Assembly (NCBI GenBank): GCA_015680685.1
Contig: MNCI01003390.1
Location: 56,030-120,029 of the forward strand
Reading direction: 5' to 3'
DNA: 64,000 nt
From: Gnetum montanum
Lineage: Eukaryota; Streptophyta; Gnetopsida; Gnetales; Gnetaceae
This document shows, one piece after another, positions 1 through 11,857 of the stretch; the stretch's first letter is position 1, and each line of letters opens with the position of its first letter. The notes under the pieces are model-generated. The model saw nothing but the letters and a program-made list of their open reading frames with translations. It had not been told where the DNA came from and ran no database searches. The translations under genes and the position numbers were made by a program.

Positions 1-14
1 ATCGTTTCTGGGGA
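1..14 (+). promoter_or_regulatory. Primer binding site of element A (3' part), tRNA-Asp type
   Basis: The bases match positions 5-18 of the tRNA-Asp-complementary primer site used by Athila/Tat elements (TGGCGCCGTTGCCGGGGA in canonical form), with a few substitutions. The following 90 bases align with the leader of element B next to its intact primer site. Confidence 0.7.
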
Positions 15-140
15 CTAAGTTGTTTGTGCACTAAGTAGAACATAGGAAATCATCCACATCATTGGGAAGCTTAAACGAACCCTTAGGGTTAATTAGAAGA
101 AAATATAAACAATGGTCAATAGCACACCAACGAGATAACA

Positions 141-2639
141 ATGTCTTCTTCTTCTCATAAAAGCACTTGACCGCCTATGGATCACACATGAGATAGTCGA
201 TGGCACAACATACATAACCATGAACTATCAGTTCCTCAACAATATTAGGTGGTATATACTCATGCCGATGAGCATATATCCAATTTTACTTTTATCCTCC
301 ATTAGGATGAACAACTGCATTGGCAAGATTTGCAAGGTAACATAGTGTTACCCTCGAATTGTGCAGTCCCCAACATGCTCCTTTCTGCTCTTGCACAGAT
401 AGGCATGATGCAGCTATACGCTGAATATGTTGCATATGATCACGAAACAAGGGATTACCATCTCATAATAGTGCAACGTTTAAGGGACTCGCGGCAAGAG
501 AGCCACCATACATCGTTGAAGGGCAAAGAAATCTTGCATGTCCTAAGTGAAATTGAAGATGGTGAACCAATGATAACAGGTTCTCTATCAAATGATGTTC
601 CCCCTTCTAACGATGGTGAGGAGGTGGGGTATCAGAACCTACACTCCATGATTCACAACCCGGGTTCTAATCCCCATGAACACTAAGTGTTCAAAGAGGG
701 AACACAAACACTTGACAAGGATGAGCATTTGGATTGTCATCATGATCAGGGTTGTAACCACTGAAGAGAAGGTAAGAAACATCGTCATGGCAATGGTTCT
801 CCTTCTCCTTCCCCTTCATCGCATCATTCACCCTCTCCTTCCACATCAGGATGCAATCACAAAGAGCACAACGATGAGAATAAGGGTAAGCAAGATGAGA
901 GACCTCAACGAGAGAGTTGAGAGAGAGGATGAGGGCATTCTAGAGAGTCAAGGCATAGAAGGGAAAGTAGGGAACCATGTAGTTATCATAGATTTCATGA
1001 GAGAGATGACCATGATGAACCCCTACTAGAAACCTGAAGTATGTTAGACATTACGGAGGCTGTGAGGATACCTACAAGGCACCAAAAAGATAGCTGGATC
1101 AAGAGACTAGACATGAATAATATTCCACGGTTTGAGGGGGGATACAATGCTAATCCACATAATCATTTACAAGCATTCCACGATGCTTGTGCCTTGTAGA
1201 ATATTGAAAATGAGTGGCAGAAGTTAAAGTTTTTTCCTAAGACACTCATAAAAGAAGCAGAGAGTTGGTATCGGTCTCTAGAGCTGGAATCCATTAGAAG
1301 GTGGAGTACAATGCTAGAGCTATTTAATGATAAATACCAAACGTACTCTAGAGTGTCCAACTTGCGTAAGCAGATCCAAGGATGGAAGCAAGGTAATCAC
1401 GAACCCTTGGATGCTGCCATGGGCCAATATTATGCATTGCTACATCATTGCCTGGGCCATGGATACGCACAACGGGATCAACTCCACCACCTTGTAGATG
1501 GGCTAAGATACGAAACTAGGAGAACCCTTGGTTCATAGGCTGTTGGAGCAAGTAGCTAAAGAAGAAGGGGAGCTACGGACAAGGGAAAGCATGGAAGAGT
1601 ATAACTGCAATCCTTCCCTTTAGAAGAAGGGAGTAAGATTCTGTGAGGAAGAGGATGAGTCACCACTCAAGGAGTTGGTGAATAGAAAAACCTTGCTGCT
1701 TCAAAAGTTAACAATTGAAATGTTGGCTAAGGTAGATCAAATGTGGGACTCCTTAGATAGTAGATTCGAAACCATTTTGAAAATCGTAGAGGAGTCTAAG
1801 GAGCGAAGTAGTGACCATGATAAGAAAAAGCGAAGAGATTCAGACCATGCACATAACAAAAATAAGGAAAAAATGACTATGAACAATGAGGTTGTGGATT
1901 CAGATACAGACAATGACGGTGGATGTGAGATTTGCCAATATGACCATCCTAAGGGATGTTCCCCAATAATCTCACATTTACAAGATTCTGGGGTGTATGC
2001 ACTCAACCCAAGACTTAACAAACGACAAGCACCCCAAAGGTTACCTTATCCCCAAGGCAACCCAAAATAGTTCCACCAACCGTTAATGTCTTATCCAAGT
2101 GGAACTCCGCCACAACCTATCGAGCAACACTAGTAATGGCAATACCCCCAGTCATGGGGGATGCCACCGCCTATGCAACAATACCCTTACCGACAACTAG
2201 ATCCGTACAGCTATTATGTGCAGCAGCCAATTTTTCCAAGTGACTCTATCAATCACATGACCCCACAATGGCACTACCAAGTTTAGTAGTATTTTAAGAC
2301 TCCCTCTCCTGGAAGAAACACCCCAAATGCATACCATCCTTCAAATCCTTCTGTATCTCTTATACCGATAGTTTGGCTACCACCTGCTCCAACGATGCAA
2401 GGGGAACTCCCCACTTAACCGCAGCAACGTAATGCTGCGAGAGTTATAAACCTTCAACCGACTACTGGTTCTAACAACCATACAAAGAGAAGACCCTTCT
2501 TTAGAACCAACAGTCCAAACAAGCTCTCACAACCACAAGTAGTTGAGTCTATGACCACTCCTCCATCAAGAAAGGCTTCGGAGCTACCTTCAAACCAACA
2601 GCAGAGCTCAACGCATACGGTTATGTTAACAAATACTGT
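141..2639 (+). pseudogene. gag of element A (disrupted)
   Basis: The Gag polyprotein would form the retrotransposon particle. The start at 141 is chosen because the same ATG-TCT-TCT-TCT opening is seen in elements B (53546), C (43857) and D (9739). The capsid-like retrotrans_gag segment lies at about 1090-1540 and carries the motifs IPRFEGG, LELFNDKY and VSNLRKQIQGWKQG. A short zinc knuckle follows at 1924-1959 (CEICQYDHPKGC), and then a Q/P/Y-rich linker at 2090-2450. Several stops and frameshifts interrupt the frame, for example near 260, 1197 and 1536. It is a relic and not translatable as one protein. Confidence 0.8.
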
Positions 2640-3392
2640 TACTAACTAGATAAAGGTGGGCCACCTTCCCAAGAAACTCTCTAACCTCGGAAGTCCCTTA
2701 ATCTACCTCCAAGTCATTGGGAATGAACCATGTAAGGCTCTTCTTGACTCAGGTTTTGGAGCCAACTTGATATCACAAGAGATGTACAAAGCCTGGAACC
2801 TACCTCCACTCAAGAAGAGCAATATTCAATTAGAGCTGGCTGACCAATCCATCACTGTTCCTTTGGGACTTATGGAGGACACTGTTATCAGTGTGTGGTT
2901 GGTCCTACCCAGCTGATTTTCTAGTGATAGAAATTAACAATAACAAAGGGGACTTCCCAATTATAATGGGGAGGGCATGGCTCAGCACCATCAATGCATG
3001 CCTAGGAATCTATGATTTTTCCTTGGAAATATCTAAGGAAAACATTTATGGAAAGATCGAGAAGAAGAAAGTTCCATGCATCACATACAGTGATACAAAG
3101 GATGATGACATACAGGAATGCTCAACATCTCATGAATGCAACCAGTGTGTCCAAGAAGCTCAAATACAAAGGTGCCTGTATGTAGCAACCACACAACAAG
3201 AGAACACCCCATGGTTGATAGCTAATCAAGAGAGCAATTCACCAACATGCATAGAACTAATTGGGGGAACAACTTGCAACCACAATGAAAGCATAAATAC
3301 ATTGGAGTATGAGCGTCGCCAACTTCCAACCCTTAACCTGAAAACATCAATTGGGAGAAGTTGGACACTTCTAAAAAATTCAAATAAGTGCT
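2640..3392 (+). pseudogene. retroviral-type aspartic protease and linker of element A (truncated)
   Basis: The frame beginning in the linker reads into a Ty3/gypsy protease: LLDSGFGAN holds the catalytic DSG at about 2743-2760, followed by the flap-side segment MYKAWNLPPLKKSN and the late motif IIMGRAWL near 2963. A frameshift near 2890 separates the two halves. Downstream, a poorly conserved linker runs to about 3392, where similarity switches abruptly from the protease-RT linker of B to B's post-integrase sequence. This marks a deletion of RT, RNase H and integrase. The DSG itself is intact, unlike in B (DLG) and C (ESG). Confidence 0.75.
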
Positions 3393-5229
3393 CATTATTT
3401 CGGATCTCTCCCTTTCAATTCCATCATTGGGGAGATGGCCACCTATGCTGATCATTTGAGGCCCTCAGTTCTTTTAAGTTTTTGTTTTGCACATTTTTGT
3501 TTTACAATTTCTTTAACTTTTCTTGTTTTTATTTTACAACATCATTTATCCTTTTTCATTTCTTTGTGTGTGTGTGTTATCCATTTTGTTAAGTTTGTCA
3601 TTTAATAAGTGCTCCAAAGATGGTATGAACTGTACTCCATTGACTGCTAATGTTTGGTTTTTACTTTTAAGTTACGATGTTGATACTAAGGTATGTTTCT
3701 TTTGATATAGAAGGCAATGAGTCCACATCATCCACGCATCCATAATTTCTATGGTCTCTCTTGGCTTGGAACTGTACAGTCCCTTTCTTTAAAATAATAG
3801 GAACTATCAACGAATCGGTGACTGGGCATTTCTCAAACTAAGGAAGGACTCAAGAATTGAAAAGGGTGTGACTTCAAGGGGATTTGATGCATTCGTGTTG
3901 GCCATTCTCGTGGGTGCTTGGATTTTTCTCCTTGAGTTTACTTACCGTTTTGACATTAACCAATTATCGGGAAGCTGAGTAAATAAAAATAATAAGTCTT
4001 TTCATGATGTGGTTCTCACGCAAAAACCCAAAAAAAAAATAGAATAGTGAGAATTCAAAGCACACCCCTTAGACGAAATAATCATGTGGGCTATAAGCAC
4101 TGGTTATGGAACTCAAATAAAGATGTTCCCTCTAACTAAGGCCCTTCTTGCTTCCTATTCTCTCCTCCTTTGTTTCATCGGAATGGTGGGGGCTCTTGGG
4201 GGTCGTACTCTTGTTACTCAAGTGGATGGATTGGCCAAATGCATTAATGTGAAGTCACTGGATGAGGTTTGTTTGAGGCTGCACTTGGAATGGGATCTAC
4301 TAAGTCACATTAATCATCCATACACAAGGGACTATACACCACCTTGTTCTTGAGACTCCATTCCTTTCTCTTCTACTCATCATTCTTTCTCCATTGACAC
4401 CTCATTGCCAGTTGTATCATTAGTGTATATTTTGGTTGACGCATCATTTTCTTTTTGGTAAATTCTTGTGGTTAATACTTTAACTCTTTTTCCACATGAC
4501 ATTCGTAGAGCCTATGGACTCTTTGAATGTGGGTTTGTCAGGGCATTAAGGGCATGAGCCTGCTTTGGGGAGGACCCATTGGCATTCCTATTTGGTGCAC
4601 TAGTTAGATTCTTTCTCTTAACATTTTTGCAATAAGCTCTATTTTGTTTATTTCCATCTTCATAGTCATGGGGGTCCTGGTCCAATTTTTTCGATTTTCC
4701 CCTAACCCTTACACCTTCGGTAGTCATCATTAGTATATCTCTAGATCCGTATCAGCCATGTCACAACTCAGCCAATGGACCTTACACTGAAGCAAGGTAT
4801 TAATTGCATTATGATTCATTTACCCTTGCTAATATAAGACTATGTTGTGTGTGCAGATGGCAATCTTGCAACAATGGATTGGATCTGGAGGGAACACTTG
4901 GAATGGATCAGTGCTGAAGCAGTTATGCAAGGAGCAAGATCGATGGTGCGCTTATGGATGGAAAACAAAAGGCACAATCTTGGCATTGGCAGCAGCAGAC
5001 TTCTTCTTTCCTCTCTCTTCTCTCTCTCAGCTGCCAAATAAGGCCTGATGTCAAATGTATAAAGTGTTCACTCTTGTTGTCATGAACACCTATTTTGTCC
5101 TATTCTGTAATGATGATCCATTCACATGTCATCCCATTCACCATTAGTTCCATTCAAGTCAATAATCCCATACCTTCCCAATATTTTGTAAGGAACTCAA
5201 GGACAAGTTTTTATTCAGTCATGGGGGTA
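3393..5229 (+). other. 3' non-coding region of element A with polypurine-like tract
   Basis: This stretch aligns with the minus strand of element B from about 47370 to 46356, including the T-rich block at 3480-3560 and the segment around 4040-4340. Beyond that B is in an assembly gap. Short ORFs at 4084-4353 and 4842-5048 have no recognisable domain. The G-rich string just before 5230 is the likely plus-strand primer. No gene is supported here. Confidence 0.6.
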
Positions 5230-5690
5230 TGATGGGACACGATATTGCGTTAGTTGCGATATCGCATATGTGATATCACGGTTTGCTGCCAGTTTTATAA
5301 ATAAGAGTTGGCTCTCCCTTATTTCTCGATATAGATCTAGACCTTAGCCAAACTCTTGCAGTTTTTCCATTCTAGAGTTAGAATAATTTTGATGTGCCCA
5401 TAGTAGGAGTCCCAAAGTGAATCGATCTTTATTCGAGCAATATTGTACGGCAATAAAGATGAACCTTTGGATAAACCTTGCAGTGCATGGACTAAGGTAA
5501 ATAGGACGATAATTATTGTTATTTATTGTTCATTATTTAAATGCTTTCTTAAGGACTTAATCTCTCTCAACCCTCAACTGTCATAGTTAAGTGCATACAG
5601 TACAACCACTTCGAGCACATGTGTTACGCTTGGTAATCCTAGTAATGAATAGCGTTTGGTAACCGAGTAGCTTTGCATTGAAAACTATTG
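5230..5690 (+). repeat. 3' LTR of element A, distal part missing
   Basis: The LTR begins TGATG, like the other LTRs here. Three GATAT-type motifs lie at about 5240-5275, a TATA box at 5296-5303 and a poly(A)-signal stem-loop at 5425-5460. Compared with the 799-bp LTR of B, similarity stops near 5690, about 460 bp in, where fragment E begins. The TG...CA terminus and its right-hand target repeat are therefore lost. Confidence 0.75.
5425..5460 (+). terminator. LTR poly(A)-signal stem-loop (element A)
   Basis: ATCTTTATT at 5425-5433 is the exact reverse complement of AATAAAGAT at 5452-5460, leaving an 18-nt loop. The 3' arm contains the AATAAA poly(A) hexamer. The same 9-bp arms appear in the LTRs of D, C and B with longer loops. 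Confidence 0.6.
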
Positions 5691-6264
5691 TAAAAATGTG
5701 TACAATTGGATGTCATTGATGGGGTAAACAAAAGAATATTTGATTGTAAGAGTGTCTAAGGGTAAATAACTTAACTAACCCAACCAAAAGATATGCAAGT
5801 GGGTCCTTTCCAAAGCAAGCATAGGCCTTTTATGCCCTTGCATAACTTTAAACCAAAAAGTTCATGGGCTTAATGCTTACAAAAGGTTAAGTACAAAAAA
5901 TTGGAAAAAACTAACTACAATTTTTGACACATCAAACCAAGACATCGAATCAAACATGAAATCAGCAATGAGGTAAGACATGGAAAACATAGATGGATGA
6001 GAGAAAGAGTGGAATGGAATTCCTAATTATAGTCACATATAGTCCCTTATGGATTTTGTGGTTAAATGACTTGATAGGATCCATCCTTAGTCTAGAACAA
6101 AACCAATCACATTCAGTGACTTTACATCAACATTCTAAGACTAATCAATCCCCTAAGACACAAGAGTGCTCCCACAGAACAACCATCATTCCAAATTAGA
6201 GAAGTAGGAAGTGAGAAAGGGCCTTAGTTAGAGGAGACTAGTCCCATAACCAATGCTTGTAGCC

Positions 6265-6530
6265 TGTTTATTTTGTCTAAGGGTTGTGCTTTGAATTCCC
6301 ATTGTTTTTTTTTTCTTTTTTTTTGAAATGAGAACCACACCATGCAAAGACACATGCATTTATTTTGTCCAAGGGGTGTGCTTTGAATATGCATCTGCTC
6401 TTTTTTTTCTTTTCTTGATGAGAACCACCCCATGCAAGGACATATACATTTATTTTGTCCAAGGGGTATGCTTTGAATTCTCATCATTTTTTTTGATGAG
6501 AACCACACCATGCAAGGACTTATTCAACTT
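6265..6530. repeat. Three-copy tandem repeat (about 85-100 bp unit) inside element E
   Basis: The block TTTTGTCCAAGGGGTGTGC...TTTGAAT followed by a T-rich run and GAGAACCACACCATGCA occurs three times in a row with variable T tracts. Elements B (about 46690-46775) and C (about 37050-37135) each have a single copy, so this is a local expansion in E. Confidence 0.7.
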
Positions 6531-7104
6531 CCTTTTATTGGATGACATGAAACGGTAAGAAATTCATGAAAACACACATGCACCCAGGCAAATAAAAAAG
6601 CACAAAGAATACTAAATCCCCGTGATGTCACATCTTATTCAAACCTTTGAATTCTTTCCAATTCCGGAAACTACCAAAGTCACAAATTTATTAAATTTTA
6701 ATTAATGAAAAAAGAATTGCACGTTTCCAAAACAAGGAAAACCATAGAGTTCGTGGATGGGTGGATGTTGTGGACTCACTGCCTATTACATGAAAAAAAA
6801 CCATGTCCTAATTATTTGTAATGAAATTCAAAGCTAGAAGCCAAACACCAACAATCAAATAACAAAAATAGTACATACCACCATCAAGTAATGCATTACT
6901 AATGTACTTGGCACTTATTAACAAAAATTTAGAAAATCACATCAAAATAAAAGAAAACATGGAAGAAAGTGTAAAATGTTCAAGAACTATCAAATGTACT
7001 AACAATAGTGTAAAACAAAAATTAGAAAAGATTAATAACATAAAAAAATGTAAAATAAAGAATGTGTAAAACAAAAAAGTTTGAAAACCTGAGGAGTTGC
7101 TTAT

Positions 7105-8340
7105 ATGATTAGCATGAGTGACCATCTCCCCCGCAACTAAGTTAAAAGGAGGAGATCTGAGATATGGAGCATGGTTGTCCATCAAATGAGCTGCTTATTG
7201 TGTTAGCTAGCGTATGCTTATGGAAAACTATTTCTTGTTTGGGCTTACATGTTTGTAGATCATCATGGCCCTTGAAGAAAAAGTTTCATAAATGATATAT
7301 AAGGCCCTTCCCACAACATTTGGAATTTACTTCATTGAGATACGTGTGTGGGGTTCTAGTAGAGAACCTTATCTCCTGGTTGAAATTTGACTTTTTTGAT
7401 TTTCAAGTCATGCTGCTTTTTGTTATAGGCCTTGTGCAACTTGTTAGATGATAAGGATACTAATTGATTTTTGTCTAGCAAGTTGAGATTCATGAGTTTC
7501 TCTTTCTAGGCTAGAATTAAGTCAAGGTTAAGGTCACAAGTTGTTGAAAGTGTACGAAGTTTAGATTGAATAAGAAGTGATGGTAGTTTGTTGTACACAA
7601 GTTCATAGGGAGAGTAGCCTATAGGAAGTTTATAAGTTGAGTGGTAGGCCTAAAGGGCATCATTCAGTTTTGTGCTCAAGTCTTTTCTATACTTGCAAAT
7701 AGTTCTTATTAGTATCTTTCTGATTTCCCAATTGGTAAGGGATGGTAAGGTGTTGTGAGTTTATGTTTAAACTCTAAGGGTTGCATGAGCTTCCAAAAAG
7801 TAGTACCTGTAAAATGAGTTTCATTGTCAAAATTAATGCACGTCACACACCAAATCTATTTTCAACATTTTTTTGTACAAATCAAGCAATAGTAGAGGAT
7901 GTATAGTCAATGATGGCTACTACTTCTACCCATTTCGTATAATAGTCAACAGCGACTATGATGTATGCCTTTCCATTTGACATGGACATGATGGAACCCA
8001 TGAAATCAATGCCCCAGATGTTGAATGGTTCCAGTGGTTGAATCCATTGTTGAGGTCCATCCATTCAAGCAGTCATTCCATCATCTTGTTGGCATCATTC
8101 ACAAAAGTGGATGTAATGGTGAGCATCCTTGAAGAGTGCTGGCTAGTAGTACTCTTCCATCAGGATTTTAATGGCTATGTGTCTCCTATCATAGTGTCCT
8201 CCACAAGGACCTTCATAAGCATCTTAGAGAACGTATAGTTAATCAGCATCAGAGACACACCAATGAACTAGGCCATCAGTGCACACCTTGTAGAGGTGTT
8301 CATTAATTTTAATGAAGTGCTTTACCTGGTGAAGAAACTG
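7105..8340 (-). pseudogene. integrase of element E (disrupted)
   Basis: The clearest open segment (8064-7882) reads the integrase core start: GPQQWIQPLEPF, then GIDFMGS with the first catalytic Asp, then AVDYYTKWVE. Zinc-finger-like sequence lies upstream toward 8340, and the C-terminal part (about 7105-7880) is broken by several frameshifts and stops. The final segment around 7105-7185 matches the tail that ends with a GEM/GDGHLC-like sequence in B. It is not functional. Confidence 0.7.
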
Positions 8341-8479
8341 TTATTTCTTTCAGTGGTCCAACCCTTGTGGCATCTCCTAAGTGAGAAGATAGGTAAGAAC
8401 GTTATCATACCATTTTGGCTTATTAGGCATTTGTTCAATTATCACTCTAGCAAAGAGGAGTTCATCAGGAAACATGTCT

Positions 8480-9220
8480 AAGAGTGGGCTTTCTTCCTCT
8501 TTTTCATCCCATTGCAACCAAGACAAGTGATCAACTACCACATTCTCAGTGCCCTTTTAATCTACCATCATGAGATCAAATTCTTGTAAGATCACAAACC
8601 ATCGTATGACATGGGGGCTCATCATTGGCTTGTTCATTAGGAAGTAGATGGCATTATGGTCTATGTGCACAAACACCTTATATCCAACCACATAATGCCT
8701 AAACTTCTCTAGAGCAAACACCATCGCCATCAATGTTTTTAATAGTGGTGTAGTTCAGTTGTTCAATAGCCTGAAATTGATGTAGACTCGCCACTTGCCA
8801 CCTTTCTTTGACACAATTACAAGTGGGCTAACCCTCTTGCTATTCGCAATGGGATAAATGAACGCCACCTCGAGGAGTTGCTCAATTTTCTCATTAATGA
8901 TTTGCTTTAATTTTGGGTTCAACCGCCTCTATGGCTATCATTTTAGCTTCATGGCCGAGTGATTATAGTGTGATGTTGGCATATCCTAGGATCAATCCCT
9001 GTGAGTTTAGAACATAACCAAGCAAAAGTTATTGACCATCTTTCAACTACTTTCAACATCATTTTCTATTCGAGAGTAAGTTTTTCATTGTTTAGAACTA
9101 GCTTCCCATTTTTCAAAAATACATATTTCATTCCAGTTGATATCATTTTCAGCTTAAGGGGCTCTTGTTTGAATTTGTTAGGAATTTTCAACTCTCCCTA
9201 GCAAAGCTTAATATTTGGTA
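8480..9220 (-). pseudogene. RT N-terminus fused to RNase H remnant (element E)
   Basis: From about 9000 down to 8780 the minus strand encodes the N-terminal RT region equivalent to C at 40400-40230 (KQIINEKIEQLL-like and the KKGGK block). At about 8770 it jumps to the RNase H/connection segment with a short Q-L-N-Y-T-T motif and the YVVGYKVFVHIDH-like block. About 0.9 kb including the FMDD catalytic site is missing relative to C. Confidence 0.6.
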
Positions 9221-9579
9221 GGCTAGTAGTGCTATATGTGTTCAGGATGTGTCCAGGAAAGTGGGGCAATTACTTGTATTATACTAGCTAGGTAATAGAT
9301 GAATTAGATCTTCAGTTACTTTACCTTTCATTCTTGGTTTAGGCGATCAAACTCATAAAATATAAAATAAGAAAAATCATATACCTTAATTACACTTAAA
9401 CCATACCCTTAAACTTCACAAGTGTAGTTGAAAAGAGAATGAACATTCTCAATGCCCATTTCACTTCCTAGAAAAACTAGCACATTAGATAACTATAGGT
9501 CCATGAAATTTGACGAAATAACCCGTAATGCCTTAGTGATTCATATGGTTGGGTGTAGGGGGTACCTCATTGCTCATCA
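9220..9579 (+). repeat. 5' LTR of element D (3' portion only)
   Basis: This aligns with the distal part of the 3' LTR at 12900-13236, including the AAAATCATA...TTACACTTAA block and the ...TGCTCATCA end at 9579. The proximal half with promoter and stem-loop is missing at the junction with fragment E. Confidence 0.65.
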
Positions 9580-9580
9580 T

Positions 9581-9598
9581 TAGCATTGTTGTCAGGGA
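9581..9598 (+). promoter_or_regulatory. Primer binding site of element D
   Basis: TAGCATTGTTGTCAGGGA sits one base after the LTR end. It is a degenerate version of the tRNA-Asp-complementary TGGCGCCGTTGCCGGGGA, and the changes are mostly transitions. Confidence 0.6.
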
Positions 9599-9738
9599 TC
9601 TTTTTGTTGTCTTATGCACTATCTAGGACTTAGTGAAAGTATTTAAATCATTGAAATAAACCTTCAAGTCATATCTTATTTCACAATTACTACAATAAAT
9701 TCTTAGAGCACATTATGATTTTTATTTGCTAACTAAAA

Positions 9739-11435
9739 ATGTCTTCTTCTCATAGGACTCAAGGTCGTTAGAGTTAATCCATCAAAGCCTTAACAGTATC
9801 AAATTATATACTCTCATCTTGATGAGTATGTGCCAAACTTCACCTTCATCCTACATCAAGATGAACAGCTGCAATGGCATGACATGGAGGATAACATTGT
9901 GTTGCTACTCGATCCTGTTACTCCTGCAATGCTTTATCAAATGTTTACACGATGTGGTCTTCAAGACTACCATGGGGAGTGTATTGTGAAATATGCTAAT
10001 GCCAAGGATTATTATCACATTTAAGCACAGAATTTACGAGATCAGCAACTAGAAAAACGTTATGAATTTTCAAAGGAAAAAGGGCTTAATGATTTTCCAT
10101 TCCTGTTGTACCAACAAGCTAGTGGGGAACCCTTCTCTGGGGGTTTCCCATTCAATGAAACTCCTCTCTTTAACTTCAGTGATGGAGGTCAAAATCAGAA
10201 TCTGCACTCCATAGTTCACAATCCTAATTCTAGGAATAAAGAATCTAATGACAATGAAGGATCCAGAGGGTCAAATCAAGATAGGAATGCAGATAAGAAG
10301 CATGATCGTGATCATGGTTGTAATCGCTGAAGAGGTGGTAGTAAGCATTGTGATGGTGCTGGTTCTCCTTCCTCTTCTCCTTTGTCATCATCTTCTTCTT
10401 CTAGCTTTGACTGTGATCGCAAAAGGTGAGACTATGATGGAGGTGATTGAAATGAATGAAATGACTAACAAGACCAAAATAACTAAAGGGACCATCTAGA
10501 CAGACAAGATCAAGGACACATACTTTCAAGAGAGGCACATCACCATGAACGAAGGGGTAGTAGAGGGCATCGTAGGCACCATGATCAAGGCCTTAATGAG
10601 CCTCTATTTGCTACCCAAAGTATGCTTAACATCACAAAGGTAGTCAAAATTCCATCAAGGCATGTGAAAGATAGTTGAATCAAATGGTTAGACATGAACA
10701 ATATTCTTTGATTTGAAGGAGGATATAACTCTGATCCGCAGAATCATCTTCAAGCTTTCTAAGATGCACGTGCTTTGTAGAACATAGAGAATGAGTGGCA
10801 AGACTGAAGTTCCCCAGGACACTCATCAAAGAAGCAAAAAACTAGTACTTGTCCTTAAAGCTAAAATTTATTAGACGATAGAGTACCATGCTTGAGTTGT
10901 TCAATGATAAGTATCAAATGTACTCTAGAGTGTCCAACTTAAGGAAGAAAATTCAAGGGTGGAAACAAGGAAAGCACGAACCCTTGGATGTCACCAGTGG
11001 CCGATACTATGCCTTGATGTAGAAATGTCTTGGCCATGGTTATTCTCAATTGGTTCAACTTTGCCACATTGTACATGGGCTTCATAATGAAACAAGGAAA
11101 ACTCTTGGTGTTTATGCCCAAGGGCGATTGTCAGAACTAATTGCTGATCAGATACAAAGATTAATAGAGTAGGTTGCCAAAGAGGAGGATGAACTAACAA
11201 AAAGAGAAAATGTAGAAGAGTACAACTATGATCCTTCAATTCACAAGAGGAAGGTTCAATTTTGTAATAGTGAGGATAAGTCCAAATTTGATGAGGGGGT
11301 GCATAAGAAAGCCTTACATCTCCAACAATTCCAATTTGAAATTACAACCAAGGTTGATCAATTAAGAAACTTAATGGACAAAAAATTCCAAGCTATCTTC
11401 AAAATTGCTAAGGAGTCTAAAGAATAAAGTAATGA
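9739..11435 (+). pseudogene. gag of element D (disrupted)
   Basis: The start is the MSSS-encoding ATG shared with A, B and C. The N-terminal segment YVPNFTFILHQDEQLQWHD (about 9826-9880) is well conserved with C. A charged N/D/R-rich linker follows at 10160-10330, then a capsid-like segment at about 10690-11160 with LELFNDKYQ-, VSNLRKK- and GWKQGKHEPLD-like motifs. The alignment ends near 11430 before any zinc knuckle, where antisense LTR sequence begins. Numerous stops and frameshifts are present. Confidence 0.7.
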
Positions 11436-11439
11436 GCAT

Positions 11440-11857
11440 GTGTGCAGAAGGTGCACGAAGTACTATATGAATGCTCGAAGTGGTTGTGCTCGTGTTCATT
11501 AACTGTTGGAAATAAATTGCTTAATTCAAATGCATTAAAGTAAAGAGCATGAAAGTAAAATGCAATAAAGAAAATGTTAATCTATTTTTAGTGCTGCAAG
11601 GATTGTCAAAAGAGTTTGTTTTATTCCTATCACACTGCTATGCTCAAGTACATCAGTGCTTGAACAAAGAACCGTACACACTTGGAATCCTTTTGTGAGC
11701 ACTCAAAAAATATTCTAACTCTGAGGAAAAGAAACAACAAGAGCTTTACTACTCTGCTAGAAAACTAAATTGAAAATTGACTGAAAATGAAATCCTAGGC
11801 ACAGTATTTATAAACCCAGGGGAGATGCTTCGATGTCACTTACATGATGTCGCATCA
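11440..11857 (-). repeat. Antisense LTR fragment inside element D
   Basis: Read on the minus strand, this has the landmarks of the local LTR family in order: a TGATG-type start at 11857, a TTTATAAATACTG TATA region near 11810, a CTAACTCT-like block, the AGCACTGATGTACTTGAGCA loop sequence and the CAATCCTTGCAGCA block. It is a partial LTR opposite in orientation to its host element. Confidence 0.6.

Larger units (their letters stand above)
1..5690 (+). mobile_element. Element A: internally deleted Athila/Tat-like Ty3/gypsy retrotransposon
   Basis: The first 14 bases match the primer binding site seen complete in element B at 53673-53690, so the 5' LTR ends just left of the window. Order along the plus strand: primer site, gag, protease, a jump at about 3392 into sequence that follows integrase in element B, a long 3' non-coding region, a polypurine-like stretch ending near 5229, and a 3' LTR cut short near 5690. 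No RT, RNase H or integrase is present, so the copy could move only if helped in trans. Alignment by eye to element B on the opposite strand supports each block. Many stops and frameshifts show it is old. Confidence 0.85.
5690..9220 (-). mobile_element. Element E: truncated pol fragment of a C-like Athila/Tat element
   Basis: On the minus strand this runs from the protease-RT linker (about 9200) through the N-terminal RT, RNase H and integrase (about 7100-8340) into post-integrase non-coding sequence down to about 5690. It aligns with element C from about 40650 to 36420. Neither LTR is present. Near 8770 the sequence passes directly from N-terminal RT to RNase H, so the RT catalytic core is deleted. 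Boundaries are approximate because both ends fade into truncated LTRs of A and D. Confidence 0.75.

Noticed and set aside
4512-5048. Short ORFs on both strands in the 3' region of element A
   Set aside because: They overlap each other, lack domains and lie in a region aligned to retroelement non-coding sequence.
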